The notes under the pieces are model-generated. The model was not told the origin of the DNA. It worked only from the letters and a program-made list of their open reading frames with translations, and ran no database searches. A DNA stretch of 64,000 nucleotides from an uncultured Paracoccaceae bacterium (GTDB lineage: Bacteria; Pseudomonadota; Alphaproteobacteria; Rhodobacterales; Rhodobacteraceae), in NCBI GenBank assembly GCA_937916485.1, contig CALFSV010000068.1, forward strand, positions 11,807 to 75,806, given 5' to 3'. The position numbers and the translations under genes are program-made. Below, piece after piece: positions 60,714-64,000 of this stretch. Position 1 is the stretch's first letter; every line of letters begins with the position of its first letter.

Positions 60714-61118
60714 ATGCGACAGTTTCTTGCGGCATGTGCGATGCTGCTGGCCTTGGCCGGGATGGTTCGGGCGCAGGACAGGGGTGCGATCGAGGATGTG
60801 ATCGGCGGGCAGTTGGAGGCGTTCAACCAGCGCGACGTCGAGATGGCCTGGACCTATGCCAGTCCGATGATCCAGGGAATGTTCGGTAATTCCGCCAATT
60901 TTGGCATGATGGTTCAGCGCGGCTATCCAATGGTCTGGACCAATTCGGATGTCCGCTACCTTGAACTGCGCGAGATCGGCGGTCGGCTTTGGCAAAAGGT
61001 CATGGTCCGCGACGAAAACGGCGGTTTGCATATTCTCGACTATCAGATGATCGAGACCGAAAATGGGTGGCAGATCAATGGTGTGTCGATCCTGCCGGCC
61101 CCAGATGTTGGCGTCTGA
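60714..61118 (+). CDS. DUF4864 domain secreted protein
   Basis: A 134-residue protein with a Sec signal peptide (RQFLAACAMLLALAGMVRAQ) and an NTF2-like cystatin-fold domain: IEDVIGGQLEAFNQRDVEMAWTYASP, NFGMMVQRGYPMVW and a late YQMIETENGWQINGVSI. These match DUF4864. GGAGG lies seven bases before the ATG. It is probably periplasmic; function is unknown. It follows lysS by 91 bases on the same strand. Confidence 0.88.
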   Translation: MRQFLAACAMLLALAGMVRAQDRGAIEDVIGGQLEAFNQRDVEMAWTYASPMIQGMFGNSANFGMMVQRGYPMVWTNSDVRYLELREIGGRLWQKVMVRDENGGLHILDYQMIETENGWQINGVSILPAPDVGV

Positions 61119-61154
61119 GCCCAGCCTGTTGACCTTGTGACATCCGGGGTCTGT

Positions 61155-61192
61155 CGGAGCCTCCGGCGGGGATATTTTTGATCCGAAGAAGC
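61155..61192 (+). repeat. Intergenic composite element, copy C
   Basis: GGAGCCTCCGGCGGGGATATTTTTGATC-CGAAGAAG: the GGATATTTTT core and the AAGAAG tail match copies at 33069 (minus) and 53692. The upstream hairpin is shorter here (GGAG/CTCC). It lies 40 bases after the DUF4864 stop, in a 345-base gap that also holds a 14-bp tandem repeat and GC-rich hairpins near 61350-61397. Confidence 0.65.
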
Positions 61193-61212
61193 GGGGGGCG
61201 GTGAGCCGCCCG

Positions 61213-61254
61213 AAATCCTGCGCCCAAAATCCTGCGCCCAAAATCAAGCGCCCG
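61213..61254 (+). repeat. 14-bp tandem repeat, three units
   Basis: AAATCCTGCGCCCA occurs twice perfectly (61213-61226 and 61227-61240) and a third time as AAATCAAGCGCCCG (three differences). It is upstream of the spike-like gene, with no open frame that uses it convincingly. Confidence 0.75.
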
Positions 61255-61463
61255 AAGCCGGCACCTGTTGCGATGGCCCCTGGGGAACCGGGCGGTCCCG
61301 TCAGACTGCCTACATACCCTTTCTCTAGGTTCTTTTCAGGTGATCGGGAGGCGGGTGTGCCCGCCCCGGTCGGAGCGAGAATGGCCGGGGCGGCGGCTTT
61401 CGGGGCAGGGGTGGCAACACCTGGTGGCCCCGCGCTGTCCGTCCGGCCCAGAGAGGGACGTTG

Positions 61464-63752
61464 ATGAACAAAGCAATTACCGATGGCCTGGTGCTGATGC
61501 CGCCGCCCTTTGCCGATGGTCTTGATGTCTGGTTGGCGGGCGACGGGACCCCGGGCTCCGACACCTACGCCGGGTCCGGTGGCGGTGTTTTCATCTCGGC
61601 CGATCAGGACTTTTCCGGATGCCTTGAGATCCTGAAAACCGAAGGCACCACCCGGCTGCGCTACATGGGGGAAACGCCGATCCTGCCGGGATGCTACCTG
61701 CGGGTGACGGCCCGGGTGAAGGCCGTTGCCGGGTCCTTGCCAGGGGTGCGTATCGCTGGCTGGCCGGGGCAGGCCAACAACACGGTTCTGGGCGGCGTCT
61801 TCGTCAGTGGCGCGGCGGTCCAGCTGACCACCTACGGTGAGGTGGTCGAGGTCAGCGCCATCATCGGGACCGGCAACCGCACCGGTGTCGACATGGTCTG
61901 GACCGGCGCGGTCTATGCTCATCTGGGGCTTGATCTGACGGGTGCGAATGGTGGAGTGGTCCGCATCGACGATATCGTCGTCGAAGACATCACATCTGTC
62001 TTTCTGCGTGATCTGATGGGGATGGTGGACGTCCGCGACTACGGCGCCGTAGGCGACGGGGTCACCAATGACGCCCCGGCCTTTGAAGCTGCCGACAGTG
62101 CGGCGGACGGCCGCGAGGTGCTTGTCTCTGCCGGCACCTATTTTCTGGACGGCAATGTCACCTTTCAGAACCAGGTCCGCTTTGAGGGCACGGTCACGAT
62201 GCCCGCCGACCGCCGCTTTATCTTACAGCGCAACTTTGACTATCAGACCTATCTGGACGCCTTTGGCGACGAGGAAGAGGCATTCCGCAAGGCGTTTCAG
62301 GCCCTGTTGAACTTTTCCGATCACGAGTCTTTGGATCTAGGTGGCCGCCGGATCGGCCTGACAGCGCCTGTCGACATGCAGGCTGCCAATCCGGGGGCGA
62401 CCACCTTTGCGACGCGCCGGGTCATTCGCAACGGTCAGTTCCAGCCGGTCGACGGACCGGCCTGGGACACAGAGGTTGTGACCAGCCAGGCCAGCTATGC
62501 CGCCAGCGCGCCGCTGACCCTGTCGGGCGTGGTCAATGTGGCCAATATCCCGGTCGGCGCCCTGATCACCGGAAACGGGGTCGGGCGGGAAGTCTATGTG
62601 CGCGAGGTCAATATCGCGCAACAGCGCCTGACCCTGAGCGCAGAACTCTATGATGCCGAAGGTACCCAGACCTTCACATTTCAACGGTTCAAGTATCTGC
62701 TGGATTTCTCGGGCTTTGCCGATCTGAGCCAGTTCGTCATCTCGGACGTCGATTTCCAATGCAACGGCCGCGCCAGCGGGATCATGCTGGCCCCGCAGGG
62801 CCTGATCTTTCACCTGCGGGACTGCTTTATCAACAAACCCAAGGACCGGGGGATCACCTCGCCCGGCTCGGGCTGTCAGGGGATGTTGATCGACCGCTGC
62901 CAGTTCCAGTCGAACGAGCAGTCCCTGCTGGTCGAGAACCGCACCACCATTGGCCTGAATACCAATGCCAACGACGTCAAGCTGCGCGACAACCGGGCGG
63001 TGATGTTCAAGCATTGGGCCGTTGTTGGTGGGTCCGGCACCACGATCACGGGCAACCACTGGTTTCATGGCGACACGGCCCCTAACGGTGTCCGCCTTGG
63101 CGGGCTGGTCCTGACCTCGCCCAACCCCAAGTCGATCCTGACGGGCAATTACATCGACAACAACTTTGTCGAATGGACCAACGAACATGATGCCAGCCCG
63201 GCACTGGGCAATCAGTTCTCCTTTGGCGGGCTGACCATCACGGGCAATATGTTCACCGCCAATGACGTCGCCCCCTGGTTCAACTGGATCGTCATCAAAC
63301 CCTATGGCCCCAACCATTTCATCCACGGCTTCAGCGTGATCAGCAACGTGTTCCGCACCCTGAACGGAGCGATCGACCGGGGCGAGGCGATCGACACGAC
63401 CTTTGCCGACCTCGACTTCAACCGGATGCGCAATGTCCAGTTCTGGGGCAATGTCTTTCACGGGGTGAAGGAGGAAGCCCGCAATCCATTGACGATGACC
63501 CATAGCCAGCCCACGGCCGATCGAACCTGGATCTGCGATACCGAAGGCAGACTGCCCTTTCGGGGCCGGGCCCGGACGGTCGAGTCGGTGGTGCCGGTAG
63601 ACCGGCTTATGGTAAGCGGCAGCACCCTGGGTTATGAAAGCCCCTGGGTCGATCCCGAATACGGCGCGGACCGGCGCCAATTCCGGGTGATCTACGGCAC
63701 CGCCGTCAGCGGAACGATCCGGGCCAGTGTGCGGATGGACAACCCGCTTTGA
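61464..63752 (+). CDS. Right-handed beta-helix (GH28/pectate-lyase-like) spike protein
   Basis: A 762-residue protein. The N-terminal 190 residues form a carbohydrate-binding-like sandwich (CYLRVTARVKA, VRIDDIVVED). The region from VDVRDYGAVGDGVTNDAPAFEAA is the classic Pectate_lyase_3/tailspike helix start, and repeated turns (ITGNHWF, LTGNYIDNN, ITGNMFTAN, VISNVFR) run to about residue 680. No signal peptide is seen, as for phage spikes. It may resemble the head-spike GhsA of gene transfer agents; that is from memory. GAGGGA precedes ATG 61464. Confidence 0.8.
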   Translation: MNKAITDGLVLMPPPFADGLDVWLAGDGTPGSDTYAGSGGGVFISADQDFSGCLEILKTEGTTRLRYMGETPILPGCYLRVTARVKAVAGSLPGVRIAGWPGQANNTVLGGVFVSGAAVQLTTYGEVVEVSAIIGTGNRTGVDMVWTGAVYAHLGLDLTGANGGVVRIDDIVVEDITSVFLRDLMGMVDVRDYGAVGDGVTNDAPAFEAADSAADGREVLVSAGTYFLDGNVTFQNQVRFEGTVTMPADRRFILQRNFDYQTYLDAFGDEEEAFRKAFQALLNFSDHESLDLGGRRIGLTAPVDMQAANPGATTFATRRVIRNGQFQPVDGPAWDTEVVTSQASYAASAPLTLSGVVNVANIPVGALITGNGVGREVYVREVNIAQQRLTLSAELYDAEGTQTFTFQRFKYLLDFSGFADLSQFVISDVDFQCNGRASGIMLAPQGLIFHLRDCFINKPKDRGITSPGSGCQGMLIDRCQFQSNEQSLLVENRTTIGLNTNANDVKLRDNRAVMFKHWAVVGGSGTTITGNHWFHGDTAPNGVRLGGLVLTSPNPKSILTGNYIDNNFVEWTNEHDASPALGNQFSFGGLTITGNMFTANDVAPWFNWIVIKPYGPNHFIHGFSVISNVFRTLNGAIDRGEAIDTTFADLDFNRMRNVQFWGNVFHGVKEEARNPLTMTHSQPTADRTWICDTEGRLPFRGRARTVESVVPVDRLMVSGSTLGYESPWVDPEYGADRRQFRVIYGTAVSGTIRASVRMDNPL

Positions 63753-63774
63753 CCTTTCGCGATATCGGGTTGGG

Positions 63775-63803
63775 AAGGGGGGCTTTGGCCCCTCTTTTCT
63801 TTT
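63775..63803 (+). terminator. Terminator after the spike-like gene
   Basis: AAGGGGGGC and GCCCCTCTT pair over nine positions (one G-U) around TTTG and run into TTTTCTTTT. It closes the gene ending at 63752. The remaining 200 bases to the edge show GAGGAGGA at 63931 but no confident gene start. Confidence 0.85.
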
Positions 63804-64000
63804 GTCTGTGCCTAGAATTTGGGCAGTTCTCAGGCAAAACGACCCCAAGCGGGCGTCTGTCCTTGTCTTGCTGTGGTCAAGACCGATCCGAGGTGGGAAG
63901 GATCAGCGAGGGCCATTATCGCGGCCCCGCGAGGAGGATCTGCCCTGACCATCGTTGCCGCCCCATCTCATCAGGCTTCTGCCAACCCCGCTGCACCGCG

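Noticed and set aside
62337..63848. 503-codon minus-strand frame opposite the spike-like gene
   Set aside because: The plus-strand beta-helix pattern is clear and has a ribosome site; this frame runs through the terminator.

Overview
The window looks like a chromosomal segment of a high-GC alphaproteobacterium, most likely a member of the Rhodobacteraceae (Roseobacter group). The signs are an F1-only ATP synthase operon (delta-alpha-gamma-beta-epsilon, no F0 genes), an archaeal-type class I lysyl-tRNA synthetase, family-restricted proteins (DUF1150, DUF6455, DUF2161, DUF4864, TIGR01459 HAD, a Hint-domain protein), an Lrp gene divergent from trxB, and a gene transfer agent-type spike candidate at the right edge. 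Taxonomy is inferred from gene content only. I see no tRNA or rRNA gene, CRISPR array, insertion sequence, integrase or prophage.

Layout. 1-2.9 kb: clpA (cut by the left edge), gloB and a divergent small methyltransferase. 3-8.1 kb: atpHAGDC with a candidate promoter and a clear terminator. 8.1-17.3 kb: H-type lectin, prs, an HCCA-isomerase-like protein, then a leftward run ppaC-HAD-maoC-ribF-ycgN-ltaE, a DUF2161 nuclease-like protein and a TraB/GumN protein. 17.6-19.8 kb: groESL with a sigma70-type promoter, a CIRCE operator and a terminator. 19.9-26.6 kb: DMT transporter, NUDIX, lipase, purE-purK with a YdcH-like gene, the hsp20-DUF1150 heat-shock pair and a fused sat/cysC gene. 26.7-33 kb: trxB/lrp divergent pair, Hint protein, a 50-codon gene, the pgeF-methyltransferase-lgt operon and ubiK. 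33-46.5 kb: M42 peptidase, ybjN, the proC/tRNA-binding/2-hydroxyacid dehydrogenase overlapping operon, tdk, solitary carB, two cfa paralogues and aspS. 46.8-52.5 kb: DUF6455, lepA, a response regulator, DUF4342 and ettA. 52.6-64 kb: an aldo/keto reductase, GH43 and TolB-like sugar-utilisation group, nadD, dacB, a TerB-like gene, lysS, DUF4864 and a beta-helix spike-like protein.

The genes are mostly core metabolism, translation and envelope functions. Tight 1-8 base overlaps mark several translationally coupled sets: atpH/atpA, ribF/ycgN, purE/purK, hsp20/DUF1150, lgt/methyltransferase/pgeF, proC/tRNA-binding/dehydrogenase and GH43/TolB.

The most unusual signals are: (1) an in-frame, low-GC insertion of about 74 codons with rare codons inside the GAD domain of aspS; (2) three copies of a 26-nt palindrome with identical 11-nt arms and different centres; (3) three copies of an intergenic element with a GGATATTTT-type core; (4) a DUF4342 gene whose only well-placed start codon appears to be ACG; and (5) a conserved-looking 50-codon gene with its own terminator. 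No complete new multi-gene system could be argued from this sequence alone.
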